From Takakia lepidozioides (Eukaryota > Streptophyta > Takakiopsida > Takakiales > Takakiaceae), in assembly GCA_030704615.1 (NCBI GenBank), contig CM060731.1, positions 14,446,001 through 14,510,000 of the forward strand: DNA of 64,000 nt, written 5' to 3'. The notes below the pieces were generated by a model, which ran no database searches, was not told the DNA's origin, and worked only from the letters and a program-made list of their open reading frames with translations. The translations under genes were made by a program, and so were the position numbers. Below, piece after piece: positions 10,503 through 25,200 of this stretch (position 1 is the stretch's first letter; the number at the start of each line of letters is the position of its first letter).

Positions 10503-13500
10503 AGGGGAAGGTAGCAACGGTAGGCATGACTCCCAAGTTTCTAGAAAAATTTGGTCTAAAGGCATAAATGATGACAGTAACAGAGCATTCACGACCTGGT
10601 TGGAAGGCACAACCAAAGCAAGTGTAAGTCAGGGGCGGTGGCTTCAACCATCTGTAGTTTAAACAGAGAAGAAGGTACAGAAACTCATACGGAACGTTTC
10701 TCCTTGCGGCGATGCTGTTCACTTGGATCTGCCTACACCTGATATGCAATATAGTAGAGTTGGTTGAGATTTGTCCAATCCAAGCACCAGTATATGTGAA
10801 CAAAAAGAGAATGAGTTACATGCCCATCCTCAGTGCAGGACGGTTCGGCGCAGGCATGCTCCGACCTGAACAAATCACCGGAAGTGCAAAAATAAGAGTC
10901 CATGTGCACTTCAGGCATCCCCCATTGAAACTATTCAACAGAAGTATACTTCTTGGCATAAATTCAAGCAATCCATCTAAAAAAAACACAGAGAAGCAAA
11001 ACTTACACGAAGGCCAAGCGCAAAAGATGGCCTCTTTTTTGATGGACAAAATCCCCTTTTTCCTTTCACCGCAGAAAAAAAAACAGTTTGTTGGAGTGAC
11101 CGCATCTAGTACTTTGCCACTTCTATCCCACTCTGGAGCACAAAGACTCATAATCTGCCAAAATTTCACCAAAAACTCATCAAACCCCTCCCGGGCATGG
11201 AGCTCTGGAATGAAACACTAATTCAAGCATCTACTTGACAAACATGTCCATAGAAAAATAACTTAGTTGGTGAGGCCAGTCAATGCAAGTCGACCCCCTC
11301 CAAAAGTTCCCAACCCAAGAGACATGACCAGATCTTCAAATAACTGGTAAAGAAGGTCACTTGCACCATCAACCTTCAAGGCACAGACTGGTATCAAGTA
11401 CAAGACACTGAACCTGTGATGTGCATATAAAAATACATCTGTCTGGCTGGTGAATCTTCGTGAAACACAAGGTCTGACATAAAGCAGAGCTGTCCCAACC
11501 TAGCTGAACAAAATCTTCTTGAAAAATGGATTATAATGAATCAGACACTCCAACATGGCAGTTGTTTTTCCTTTTACAGCCGTACCTCTTCAAACGTCGT
11601 ATTTGTTTAAAACAGCTTGAATGTTTGAAAGCATCTAAAAACCATCGGAGCACCAAATAAGGGACGCATATCCAGCAAAGAGGGGCCCTGACACTGGGAT
11701 TTGGATCGTCATCTTGAGATTCTTCCCAGAGCAAGCACAAGAACAATCTGCAAGACAGTCCTGCTAACACTTAGGATCTCCAGAGGTAGATTTGAGTGCC
11801 AATGTGTATCCTGAGTATCTCCTCTGCATTGATGCAGTTGCACAGAGCAGGCCTCTTGGCTTTCATTATGCAGAAAAGGCATGGAAAGCAAGGCACAGTG
11901 TGGAACTGAAGAAGGTGCTAAGAAACTTTTAAGCAATATCTTCTCAAGGAAGACAAACTGACACAATGCCAGCCAATAAGAACCACAAGTCACACAAATA
12001 AAGGAGACAAGCACAGTCTATCTGCAAGCTAGTCAGCTAGTCCTTCATTGCTGACATTTACTGATGTCAAACTTTTGAACTTTGGCCCTCAATTAAGATC
12101 CTCTGAGCACATAAAATCCTCCTTCGGAAACTAAGATGTACTTTGTGAGTCCATGCATGCACATAACACCAAGCACAGTCCTCCAGACCAAGAACTCAGA
12201 AGGAACTCATAAAATCCAAATCAGACAACTTTTGGATAAGCCAAGAAAGTTACCCTAGATGTGGATGAGGGAGCTCAGTTGTAGGACAAACTGTCCCCTA
12301 GATGATACTCCATCTCTAATCTTTCTCCCAACCGAACATAGCCCTATATGCAACTTAACGTACAGTTTTTGTATAGGGAGTGGCAACTCTTCACAGCTTT
12401 GACAAATGTTCAAAAGCGGGTTCCTAGAGTGTCAGAGTCCAGCGTCAACCAATGACGGACAACCGCAGACTTTCCTAATCTAAAGATATAAAAAATATGC
12501 ATATATGCAGATGTGAATTTTCATTGTCCTGACTGCCAAGGAGTACCTCGTCAGGCATTAATGGACAGAGGCCCTTGTGGCTCTGCCTATCAGAATCCAT
12601 TTCCAGTTCACCTTTGATCTGTCCCGTCCGAATGAACTGTGCTCTTTTTGACAGTGTACTCTCTGTCTGGAAATCCTAAACCCGCCACACACATAGCACA
12701 TGACAATTGCTGCCATACACAAATACATACTCTTTCCTCTCCTCCATGTCGGTTACAAATATCTTTTCTTCACTTCTCTTTCTTTACTTCTTATTAGAAA
12801 GAAACTGTGTGCGCCACAAAACATCATGTAGGCAAATCTTGTGTGGTAGCTTTGCCAACTGCCATATGCAAATAACAATTTGCAGAATACACAACAAGTC
12901 TTAGAGAGGTCCTATTTGCCTAAAATATGAGACGCAACAACACATGTTGGAGCTTTTCTTTGCACCTACCTCCTTGACCTCTGCCCTCCCTTCTGCATTC
13001 CCCAAAGTTGGAGGGATCTTGCGACTATCTCTTGTGACCGCTGCTTTCCCCTTTTCCACATAAACATTCCAGCAGCAGCTTAGCTTTTCCCTCCGCCTAT
13101 CTCCTTGACCTCTGCCGAACTGCTTGGGGGTATTTTGCAAGTATCTTTGGAGTCCTCAAGAGAGTCTGTCCTCATTTCGTAAGAGACATTTTACGAGATC
13201 CAACAAACAGGAAGGAAAACAGATGCTCAGTAAAAACGACGCCTTTGTTGTTTGGCGAGAGAGGCAGTGCTCTTGTACGCGAGACACCTAGAAAATACGC
13301 GATGTAGAATACCTGGTCGACGGATGAAAACTGCCTTATGTAAACCCATGGTTAAAGGGGTCAAGGAATATTCGTCTGGAATATTTCTGGGGTGTCTTCA
13401 TATCCCAGGGTAAAGAATCTTTCCTTGGGTCCAGGGAATATTTACCCAGGGCTAGCGAAACTTTCCCGGGCTTTCTAAGCCCGGGCCACTAAGGACGGGC

Positions 13501-14334
13501 AGCAGCCGAAATTTGTTCCCAATGAGTTCCCTGTATGGACTGGGTGCAGGACGTCCAGTCCCAGGCCCAGACCTGGCTTGGTCCATGGTCTAGACCCCGG
13601 GCAGCGCCCCAGGCCAGCCCAAAACTCTCATTTTTATGGCGTCCCGCAACACGGCCTCTTTGCTATTCCCTAATGCGTGTGAAAGGGCGCCCCCCAACAC
13701 GCACAGACGCGCTCTCACGTGCGCCCGTGCGCCGGAACTAGAACACGTGCTGAAATCCCTAGAAATGACAAGTGTAAGAAGAGGGGGTCGGGGCTCCTGA
13801 ACGTGCAAGAACCCATGCCGCGTGGAGCAACAGGACTCGTTGTAAGCTCGTAACTGTGGTCCTTTAAAACAAACCGCGGGACAATTACGAATAATTGATG
13901 TATATGCGGTCGATGACACGGCAAATTCATCGGCCGTATACCGACAGTGGGGCCCCTCAGACTAAGTCCCTAAGGCCCTGCTGCTGCGAGAGATATATAA
14001 GGGGTCTATCGAAGGCCCTGCTGCTCTCAGAGATATCACACACAGTTCGCTTCATGTTTCTCGGCCTTCCTTCCACAAGTGTGTTTGCTGTGGTGATTCT
14101 TGCACATAAGCTCACAATCTATTTTCTTTTGTTGTTGCACATTTGGATTCTTGCACATAAGCTCGCATCCGTGCTCAACGAGGTGGAATAGGCAGAGCGG
14201 ACAATTTGAAAGTTCATGTATACTGTTGTCTCTCACAAAAGGAGAGTTCAATCTTAGGGGATAGTAGAGTGGTACAAGAGAGAAACGGTGAGAAATCTCT
14301 TCCATTTCTGGAGATCTAGATTCTGGGAGCCAGC
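10501..14334. other. Intergenic region upstream of the bHLH gene
   Basis: No gene recognised. Short ORFs here lack domains. 13330-13500 is unusual for repeated GGAATATT, CCAGGG and a TTCCCGGGC...GCCCGGG inverted repeat. 13500-13700 is GC-rich with repeated CCAGGCC. A TATATAAGGGG box occurs at 13994, about 340 bp upstream of the bHLH start codon, and is a candidate core promoter. Two copies of a GGCCCTGCTGCT..GAGATAT unit flank it (13974 and 14014). Confidence 0.4.
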
Positions 14335-17300
14335 ATGGCGGTGCTGGAGCGTTCACCATTGATGACAAGTGGGCAGGGAGAGAAGGACGGAAGTAGCTGG
14401 TTGGGGTCTCTGCTGAGTTCCCTGGGGTGGTCCTATGCGGCCCTCTGGACTCTCAATCTTGAAAGGTTTTTTTCGCTCGCTATGTGTTGGTGTGCGCCTC
14501 TCGTGTCTCAGCGTCACACACATTTGCCCAAAAATCTACTTAGATGTACACATGGCGCAGCTCCTGCCTACATACGAGCGTTTGTTATAAGCCCAGGGTG
14601 CAGCGGATGCTTACATAAGATAGCATGTACATGTACATGTACACGTCCCCTTTGATTTTGAACAACGGTACCAGTTGAGCAATTGATATATGTCCTATAT
14701 GTCAGTTGGGCTTTCGAGACTGCCAGTCTCAGCTTCACATCAGTATATAATATACTTGACCTGACCAAACCAAATGGGTGCAGATCTGGACAGTCAATTC
14801 AAACATTTATAAGTGCCATGACTCTCGCTTGCAAAATCTCAGCTAGGACGGTGAGCCGCTGGCCAATGCCGATGTTTGATGCTGGACCCTGCTCAATGGG
14901 TTTTTCTTTGGCATTTGCAGGACCAAGCTTGTTTGGAAAGACGGGTGGTACAACTTGGACAATGTGGGCACAATCAAAGAGGTCTATAATGCAAAGCTCC
15001 TCTACTCCACCTACAAGTCGTGCTCTTTCACTCCTGGATTTGGGTAAGCTCTAACTAAAGTAACCACCTTTTCATGCGTTTCAAGCTGAGAACTATCTAG
15101 CTTGCCTGCTCTAGCTAGTGCAAGGGTTCTGGCGAATTGCATGACCACATGCAATGGCCCTATGCTCGCCCTATGAAACTGCTTCCGAATTATAGGCGGA
15201 CGACTAAGCACATTGCTCAAGGTGATTTGTTGTAAACTGTCTATTAAAAGTATACTATTCACCCAGGGCATATGACAAACCAGGAAAAGACAATTCAGCC
15301 TCGTATAAGAGTACTCACATTTCCCCTGATTTAGGGATTTTCACATCGCCCAATACGATGTACAGTCAGGTCCGGAATCATGACTGTTCCTTGTTCTCCT
15401 GAAGAAGAAAGAAAGAACAAAAACAAAGAGCGTAATCGAGAAGTGATTAGATAGTTAAAAGAGATCATACAAGCACGAAACTCATTCATGATTCGGCCCT
15501 TATTGTGTGGTTGCAGATTAGTAGGCTCTGCGTATTCCAAAAATAGACCGGACGTTTGGAGAAAGACCCAGGCGCAACCTTGCATGGGTATGGAACAGGA
15601 GCAGTTGCAGTTTTTGATGTCTGCTGACATACAGGTGTGCACAACGACAATCAAGGCTTCCCTTCTGATCTCTCTGCAACGTCTTATAAGTGGCATCTCC
15701 TTCTTCCAACTTTTTCAGCAAAATAAAAGTGAAATAGAAGCATTCAAGAGCTCCACAAGTTGACAACCTGTGGATTGTTCGTCCCCTCAGCTACAATGAG
15801 TGTCCAGTCTGACGCGTTCTAGGGACCTTGAAACTTGAAACGGCTCAAGCATGACATCTAGAGGGCAACACTTTGAACACTCAAGTGACGTTCCATGAAT
15901 CTACATGAATTTCTACTTCAGTTGAAAATGTAAAAGCCGAGACGCTTTAAATTCAAAGCTGAAAACAGACTTTGTTTCTTGAGACAAATGGATTGCTGGG
16001 ATGGCGGGAACAGACAATGCTTTTCATACCGATGGTGGGTCACGGCGTGCTTGAGCTCGGCACCGTTAACCTCGTAAGTCCCCAATTCCTTCATTTCATG
16101 TTTCCGTAGCAAGCTGGGGGCTGGAGCTGTAAATTATGCAAGAAAAGGAAGTGCCCAGCTGGTTTGCAAGGCAGAGAGTAAAAATGATTCAGTTCTCCGA
16201 TCTATCCATTGGTGATTGTGGAGACCAGGATGCTGTTTGTGCATGTCTAAGTTACCTTTTCGTTGATGTATGGCAGGTAGTAGAAGGCGACAGTATCCTG
16301 GAACAGATCCTGACATTTCTTTGTCATGAGTTAGCGCACACCGCAGTTGACTCTTTCGATACTGCAACAACGAGATCCCCCGAATCAGTAAGTCGGCAAG
16401 GGCTAATGAGTCCTCGGACCTTCTTCTCTGTGCCCAAGCTCAGTCTAAATCCTCCAACATTCCGGAATTCGGCAACTGCAGTCAGTTCCCTACTCCCACA
16501 GGATCAAAATCAGCGGCCCATCAATATGTGGGAGACAGATTGGAGGGCGCCACAGTCAGACGTGCAATCATCCTCAATGATGAGTCCCTGCCAGCACAGA
16601 TCTCACTCTGACACTCCTTCTTCAAGCCGTAGCTGCCAAGACCAGGACGATGCCTTCCAAACGTCTCGCCGGCATCATTCCTGTTCGCCTGAGCATCACA
16701 TGTCCCTCATGAAGGAGACCCGTCCGCACCACGATTCACCGGACTTCAGCCTACTGGCAAGAAGGTACACTTGCCGATAATTCCAGAATTGAACTTCCAG
16801 GCTCAAATCCTTGCTGTGTAGGTTTGCTTGGAGTTCCACCTCCAGGGGAGACTGGGAGTTGTGTGGAGGGTTTCTCTTGTCAGGTCTGCATAACAATGCA
16901 GCCCTGGAGCCTAACACCTCCACAGAGTTGAGCACCCATTCTCTTTTAAATCGTTTGAGTTTTCTGCTCTACAGTTTAGCTGTCAAAACGAAAGCCTGCC
17001 TTATGCCAACATTTCTATGTGTACTCCCTGTGACCCAGGTTTTATGTGCTCAGATCCATGACCGGCCTAGAGGTTCTTACAGACTCGAATAGAGGTACCT
17101 CCCTCCACCATCTACGAACAGCGTCACCTAACTGTGACAGTACTGGTTGTGGCATACATAATCTCATGCTGTCTGGCGGAGGCGAATGTCCACAGGAGGA
17201 TTGTGATCCATACACCACTATTCCCACTATTCACATAGTGACTGACGCCCAGCGGGGCACTCATCCGCCAGGTAGTGTGGGTCAATCCACGCTCGCACAA

Positions 17301-17981
17301 GCACTTGGTAGCACCAGACCATACACATCTGCTAGCGCACCAGGAGGATCCTTGTTGGGTCAGGACGAAGACGCCAAAGCAAAAAGGCGCCACACCATGG
17401 CTGAGCGCACCAGGAGAGAAACACAAAATAAGTTATTCGTTGCTTTGCGACAGCTTGTGCCCTTGAGTTCTAAGGTACATGCTCTCTCTATACACTGCAA
17501 GAATGCTGGGTTCCTCTTGGCAAGCACTGTAACAAGTTCATCAAGGAGTCTGCATTTTGTGTGCTTCGATTGTGACCCAGATGTCAGCAATGTTACTCAA
17601 CAAAATGTGTGGCTGTGTACTCGTTAATGGCAGCAAGCTCTCTAGAGCCTTTGAATCTTTGATGTTGATTGTCACTGAACATGGATAAGCTGAGAGTTGA
17701 ACCACTTGGGATATTGATAAATATATCCTTGGGTTTAGTGACTTGCACAGCACAATTCATATAGTTAGGACTCCGTATCTTCCAGCTCCAATTCTTCCTC
17801 CTGTACAATGTGTTTACATTCTTGTACTCATTTCTTTCGTCATATTGATGCCACACTGCAGCGAGACAAGGCCTCGACTCTGCGCGATACAATAGAGTAT
17901 GTGCGACAACAGCACGAGTACATCGAAGAGCTTGAAGCTAAGGTGGCTGCTTTCTCTCAGCCACATTTTCAAAGACTCTGA
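14335..17981 (+). CDS. bHLH transcription factor with bHLH-MYC_N domain (486 aa, 7 exons)
   Basis: Rebuilt exons: 14335-14465, 14921-15043, 15517-15634, 16014-16073, 16277-16764, 17054-17474, 17862-17981. All junctions are GT-AG and all phases agree, giving 487 codons with TGA at 17979. Residues 30-145 form a bHLH-MYC_N domain: LGWSYAALWTLN, KLVWKDGWYN, GFGLVGSAYSKNRPDVW, then TMLFIPMVGHGVLELGTVNL. This domain mediates partner binding in MYC/GL3/TT8 and LHW-type factors. A Ser/Gln-rich linker (about 165-410) follows. The basic region KRRHTMAERTRRE (417-429) has His420, Glu424 and Arg428, the pattern that contacts E/G-boxes. Helix 2 (DKASTLRDTIEYVRQQ) lies in the last exon, which ends soon after, so there is no C-terminal ACT-like domain. 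The start ATG has good context (AGCATGGCG). Subgroup is uncertain. Confidence 0.85.
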
Positions 17982-19282
17982 AACCCAGACACACTCTCTC
18001 CCTTTTGTCATACATTGAATTCATTGCTTGGCATCGATATGGAGCTAGTATAGAATAGGGTACAAAACCATGGGTGTAAGAAGAACAGACTGGTTGGCTG
18101 TGGATTCCGAATTTGGATTCCATCGTTCCTCATGTGGATAGGTAAGGACAACAGATAGTGTGAAAAAAATTTATACAGAATAAAGCTTCAGCCCAACTAA
18201 TCGCCCAACTAATCGGCAATTCAGGCCAGGTTGGGTAGCAAGCTGAAGTTGAATGACATTCCAATTCTCTTCTGTGTTTCTTGTTGTCAGTTTCAACACA
18301 CTGTGTCAGTGTACCGCTGTACATATCTATGTACACCCTTTGCTGCAAATTGAGGGGCACTTTCCTCTGCTCGCAGACACCTCCAATCCAGAGAAATGCA
18401 CTGGAGATATAGCACTAGAAGAATTGTGATTGAGGTAGACAGCCGGGCCTTGCATGCATGTAGTCCTTCACACGTCTAGGACATGTGTGCTTAGAAATGC
18501 ATGACAACTTCGCCTGTCTAAATCATCGATCATGTCTTCTTAATTGCTCAGACATCCAGCTACAGAGACATGCTCTTCCCACAGGCCTTGTTAGAAGTCC
18601 AAGGACAGCAAACAACCAGATGTTTGTTGTCTCCGCAGGTCTTGTGCAGATGTCTGACCAGTCTTGATGCAGCTAGTTACATTAAGTAGCATAAAGGTAA
18701 CTTTCCCATCAGTAAATGCACCTCTTTAAAATGAGTGTTGTCATTCAGGCATATAACTGCCTGCTCAGCTATATAGCTACTGGCAGTAAACATGTTCATG
18801 CCTCCAGTTCCTATTCAATGCAAGAATAATTTTATTGGCTACAAGTCCCCCTTAAGGAACCATGTATTACAAACGTCTCTTTGTACACACAAATAAAACC
18901 GATCAAATGCTGTCTCTCCAGTTCACATCCTATCTGCAATGATGGCTGGGTTCAAGTACCAAAACATTGAACAGGACATTCCATGACATGGCTATTGCGG
19001 CCTGCCATTCCTAGGACCAACTTTGCCATGAACAAATTCGATAGTATCCAACTTCAAGATTGTTAAGTGGAAGCTACAACAGCTGAATGAGATCAGTATA
19101 ATCAAGAGTTTTTAGCATCTATTGTGACAAGAACTAGCTAAAAGCTGATGTACAGAATAGACCTTTGAGAGAAATCCTGCGCGGGGAGGCCCAGCCCTTG
19201 TTAGTGCTTCCACTGCGAGCAACTACAGCTAGGGCCATCTTGTCAAAAAAAGTGGAAATCAATGATTCAATTGTGGTAAGCA
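17982..19282. other. Convergent intergenic region
   Basis: Lies between the 3' ends of the bHLH gene (+) and the permease gene (-), so it must hold both 3' UTRs and transcript ends. No ORF with a recognisable domain. An AATAAA occurs at 18892 on the plus strand. Confidence 0.5.
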
Positions 19283-22200
19283 TCACGAAAATAACTTTGT
19301 CAAAAGCTCTGAGGTGATTATGATGCCAGCTGTTCCCATGACAAGGCCCAGAGTGAGACGGCCACCAGGTACAATTGGTGCAACTGCAGGGGGAAGGCAA
19401 TTCTCTGTGTACCTTTCCGACCAGGCCATGGCTGCTGGTAGTATTCCAAACAAAATCAACACTGGCCATGAATACCACCCCCCACAGCATTAGTCATTCA
19501 AAGCAAGACATGTGTCATTACTTCACTTTACCACAAATCAGGTATATACTATGAGTGGACCCTCTCTATGACACAGAAACAGCCTGCTAAAGATCACTGC
19601 ATGTAAACATGGAAGAAAATGGTCAAGCTCATTACCACCATATGTGCCGGCGAAATCTAGAGCCTCATAGAAGATGGTGGGTGACAGCACGGCAAGAGGA
19701 AGTGGGGGTATCACAGTTAATGTGTATGGTAGCAGCTGCTGACCTCGGCCCCCCGGCAGCTTCAGCACTGCATGCACCCAGACCAGTCTCACACGACAGC
19801 TCATATCTTGTGCTAGAAGCTTCGTGACAGGAAGATTATTGATTGCAAACAGATGATGTTGAGATATCTTCAAAGGACAAGATCCTCCAATTCGGAATGA
19901 TCACTTGGGTTCTCCTCTTGATGCAATTGAGAGGTCTTTAGCTCCTTGTCCAAACTCAATGAGTACATCATGACCTTCTGAAAGGGGGCCCGAAAGACCA
20001 AAGCTCACGTGCTTTCGAATATATCAACTTCACCTTGAAGTCGAAGTCTACTCAACAGCAGATTGTTACGCGAAGTCAACCGTCGAGTCACAGTCATCTC
20101 AAACTGACTGAAGGATAATGGGTTCCTCAGACATGGATTTTCACCATGTACAAGCTGTTTCATGCTAAGGGACATGACAGGATCCAGCACTTGAGACGAA
20201 GGCATCGACAGAAGAGACTGTAAACTAGCAACACAAAAAAAAATTACCTCCACAGCAGCCTTACCCCTGGATATGCATTTTCCACCACCGACAAATACTT
20301 CCATGGCCAAGTTTGTAAACACTGAATGTTGAGGTCTGAAGTTGAGATGTACTTACAATCGGCAAGGAAATCAGACAGGCCCAACACAAAGCCAATATAG
20401 GAGGTGGCTACAGCCAGCAAGGAAAATAACTCCACTGTTGGCTGCACAACCATGACAGCTTGCTTATTAGAAAGCCCAAAATTTCTAGGTACCTGATTAG
20501 CACAAGCTCTGCAATCAGCCCAACTAGTTCCTTCTGCTTATAGGAGCATATGACACTGATGATTAGAACACATAAGCATCTGTCATCCAAGACACTTAAA
20601 AGAGACAATAGCCCCTATAGCATATTTAATGCGAGTCTTCAACTTACTCCGACGATACCACTAGCAGATCGCAACCGCAGCAGTGGGTCACTTATCATTT
20701 GGACTGCTCCATTTACATCCACCACCGAGGATATTGTGCCGAGAATGACCGCATCCCATAATAGAAACATGACCAGTGGAATTGCTGTTCCAAGTACCAC
20801 TGCAGTTCTGTCCATCATATTATATCAGCACCAAATAAACAAGGAGATGACGAGCTAGATCAACAGAAAAGAACTTGATGAGAGGGAAAAGGAAGCTCAT
20901 TACCATTTAAGTTTTCAAATAAGAATTTTGAGGACTCAGGTTTCATGAAGGAAGAAACGTCATAGCCTTCACAGGGCCATGTGACAAAGTAGAACACCAA
21001 AGAAGAAAGAGAGAAGACAACAACAGAAGTTTTCCATCTAAAAGAAAAAAAGAAAAACGATAAAGAACTCATGAACAGTTTAATGTGACCTTTGTATTGA
21101 CATCCTTTGGGGACATATAGTTCTCTCCAGATCTAGCCAATTGTATGAGACTCACCCTCAGATTACCCCAGCAGTTGCTTACAGCCACCAACAAGCCATT
21201 AGGAACTGGATCCAATCAATCAGCTAGTATTGGCATCATACAAGAAAGCATGCGCTTGATTTGAGCACTGCTCATCTAGGCCTCTAACTCGCAACACACG
21301 TACCTCTGGTGTGAGAGAATGGGCAAAACAGAAAAGGAGAAGAGGAAAAAGAACATAAGACGTTGTCTGCCAACAAAGATGGAGAGAGAGGACACCTGAT
21401 TCTAGGAAGATCTCCCTCGAGACTAGTCGAAACCACTGGGACAACATTCTGCATAATGCTCACAACATTCCATCACTCATCTTGCTCATGATGAAGAAGC
21501 TTTTGTGCTGTACGTGGCAGTATTAAGTCAAACATGAAAAGAATCCCAGCTAGGAAGTTATCAACTTGAACAGACTTGAATATCTCACAAGTATATCCCG
21601 TACATTTACACTAAATAAAATGATTGTGCTATAGGGTGTCTCAGTTTGCATATACAGCTGCTGATTCTACTTCCAAAAATTCTTAATCTTGAAGCCTTCT
21701 GTCCAAAGTTCTGATCTTCATGAGGTCAACCTCTCTGAGATCCAGGCATAAGAGAGGCAAAATGAGACACCATTTCCAACTAAGACGTGTCATACCTGGT
21801 AAACAAAAGCCAGAGCAATCACTGGAACACTGTGTGGTACAGCCGCAAAATTGGCACGCAGCAGTGCACTGAAATCCAACCCTCCTGAGGCCAATCCCTG
21901 TGACAAAGGTAGAACCCAAAGAGCCCCAGCCCTCAGTTTTAACTTGCCAGTCAGCCAACCCTCCAGAGGATAGAGGCCCACTCTAGGAAGGCAGCTTTTA
22001 TTCAGCCTGATTCACTACCTCCTTAAATTGCCTTTCCCGTGTCCCAGCATTAAGATTGTAGCTTACAGTATGCCTACAGCCCCCACCTCCCTTTCTCATC
22101 CTATTTTAGTCTGTGATGCAACCTGCCTGCCTGCTGCTAGTAGTAGCTCCTACTACCTCATATATGCATGGGCTCTGGATCCTGTCAGTGAAATACTTCT

Positions 22201-25200
22201 ATGATATTATAACATTGTCTTGAGAGAGTGTTAACAAAGGTAGATGTTCTAAGCATACATTCAAGACTATGGCAAGAATATGATATTTCAGGCCCTAGTT
22301 ATCAATACAAGAGAGTGCCTTTATGGGTACTTTGTAACTAGCTGTTTCAACAAATCAAGATCAGTGGAATGACAAGTACCACAAGAATGGCAAAACTTGT
22401 GAGGATGCCAGCCACTAACACTCCGTTTATTATGCCTATCACCCGGTGGCTGGCCCAGAAAGCACAAAGTTGGAATATGTCAGAGAGTTGGGTGGGATTC
22501 AGGTACATACATTCCACTAGAGTATCTGTTCATCAGGGCCTTGTATCAAGCCACCTAAACTCCACATGATTCTAGGTCAAGTATTGCTGTGAGCATCAGA
22601 AGAGAAGAGGGCCCTGAAACTTGCATGCTTTCCAAACTGACATGCTTTCAGGACCTCTGTGGGAGGTACACCAGAAACAATTCACTCTCCATGACAACCG
22701 TTAAGGACAACACATTGATGGCAAGGAAAGAGAGATAGAAGAGGGAAAAGAGAACTCGTCACCTTGCAAAATAACACAAGCCTCCAAGAGTACCTGTGAA
22801 CAAAGCCGCACTCAGCCATCTGCCATCTCACAAAAAGTCAATGCTGTGCTCAATATAACCTTAACATCATGGGACGTGTTGTTCCCTAACGTGCTGCGAC
22901 AGAATTAGAGGCAACCCAAATCAGTTTGCTCTACCCCTGGAATATCTAAGCAGACTGACAAACTGCCAAGACATCCCTTTTTAGCTTCCTAATAGGTCCT
23001 TAGAATCTGCATTCTGACTGGCAGTGCAATTACAACCAGATGTATCACATCCTCGCTAGCCAGAGGGAAACATTCTGCACTTTCCTCTTTACAGCGTGAT
23101 GGCAGTGCAACTACAGCCCCATGCATCACATTTGTGTTGAGTAGAGGGCTACAGTCGTAGTCTGCACTCAGATAATGCTTTCTATTATGATGCCAGTGCC
23201 AGCCCTCAAGTCACTGATCAACACCCAGGTGGCATCAACAATCCCAGAATCCAAAAGGGTTAACAACCCAAAAGACCACCTGAGGCCACAGCCAGTGTTC
23301 AGAGCTGACCCTCACAGTGAGTATTGATAAATACATCTATCATTTTGAGTGAGAAGGACCTACAAAGGAGTGCCTAGAGTGTTTGTCACAATGTCGGACG
23401 AGCGTGCCACATATGCAACCAGCAAAGCATAGTGGATGAACAAATAGGCCACACTGCCACAACCAATTCAACACACTATTCACTGAGCTTTTTAAAGGCT
23501 ACAGCACTTGTTAGAGTGAAATATCCCCCTACTGTTCCATCGAGCTCAACATCTGCATGTAACTTTCACATGATTCAAACGCCAATGCCATGCTACTGGT
23601 GTATTGATAGGCCTCTGTGATACCTCATCTGTATTTGGTCCTTTCCTGGCAGATTATTGGAAATATGAAGCTTCTGAAAGGTAGCAAGGGGGCTGTATTC
23701 CCACAAAGTACAGGGGACCAAAATATGCATCCTTATTTACGTAATGTCTTTGTGAAGCGAGCTGCTGCATATTCCTAACACCATGTATATTGGCAATTTA
23801 CAGGTAAATAACACCAGTTAGCCCGTCAAGCTGGCAGTGGCTAGAAATCCCGTCTTTATGTGCATACAGTTGCCAACAGAATCAATGAAGCTGGGAAATG
23901 ATGGTTAGCAAGTTTCATAGAGATTTAACCTGGTGCAGACAAGCAGCACACCTTACCAGGCTACTCGTACACCCCCTACACCCAGCGTGCGTGATGCCAT
24001 TGAAACCTGTCCATCACAAAACCACATTCAGTGCTAACAAAAGGAGGGAGATGACCCGAGGGGAGAGTGGAGTGTTGGGAAGAGATTGTCACACAAACAA
24101 GGCTTAGTCAAATTGCATCCAGGCCTAAAGCAGAGGAGAACGTACGAGAGAGACGCCACCAGAGCCAAGCTCACACATGGTGTTCACATTGACCTCAGCA
24201 ACTAGCAACCCTGTTCCCACCTGCACTGTTCCATCAGCCCACCCTCATCACTTCACATCTGCTGCATGCACATCATCTGACCTTGCAATTTCTTAGCCAG
24301 GTTGTCACATGCAAATGTACATCTTCACTCAAAAAGCAAAGGTGAGTACCATGTAAAGCCAGCATAGCACACATGCCACTGATGATGCCAAGAAGCCAGC
24401 ATCTTGAGTGACTGCTGGGATGGCCAGAATCCCTGCGCCTACCTGCTCCAGCCCACCACCATGTACAGCACCTTATGTCATGCAGTGGTTACAATGAATC
24501 CGTTTGTCACTCCATGTCTCCATCCATCGACTGGCACCATCTGGTAGACTCTCCCCCTGTCAGATAGTTGTGCCCTTCTAACCAACAAGCTGTAACTCGG
24601 TTTGCAGGGAGATGTCAAGATTCCTCTGGTAATTTACATACTATTTTCTATAGATGTACCCATGTATTCATTACTTGAAGGAAAATTACCTATAGCTTAG
24701 TAGATCAGTTCCAATCACAGCTGTAAAACTTGCATAATACGTTCAATCCCTACTCTGCTGTCATGGAAAGCCTGTGTCACCTCCTATCTCTGTCATGTTT
24801 CTCTCGCCAGTCTCCAAGATTATTAACAACTGTGATGCACAGAAGACACTTAGCAGAAAGTGGTGAAAAGAGCGAGTAATAATATACCGTAGTGCCTGCA
24901 ATGAGAAGCACCGCGCTAGTTAGACTCCCTGTTTCGCCCCACACAAATGGTCAAGAAAGACGGCAAACAGATGGGTATTGAGCTTCATAGGCCCTTGATT
25001 TGGAGTGCTCACAAGTATCCTGCAGTGTTGCTGATACTTGTGGTTAATGCAGGTAAACATGGTCCCAAATGCACCATCCATCCTTACGTAATTCGAGCCC
25101 TGAGGATTTGGGGAAGGTGGATTTTCTGGGCCGTCGACAGTACTTTGATAGGTACCTGATACCAAGTTCACGCATATTGCTACTCCTACTGCTACTGCTA

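Noticed and set aside
20860-21072. Minus-strand ORF with a hydrophobic stretch as an exon of the permease
   Set aside because: It follows a plausible acceptor, but the conserved transporter sequence continues in phase at 20648-20807, so this is intron.
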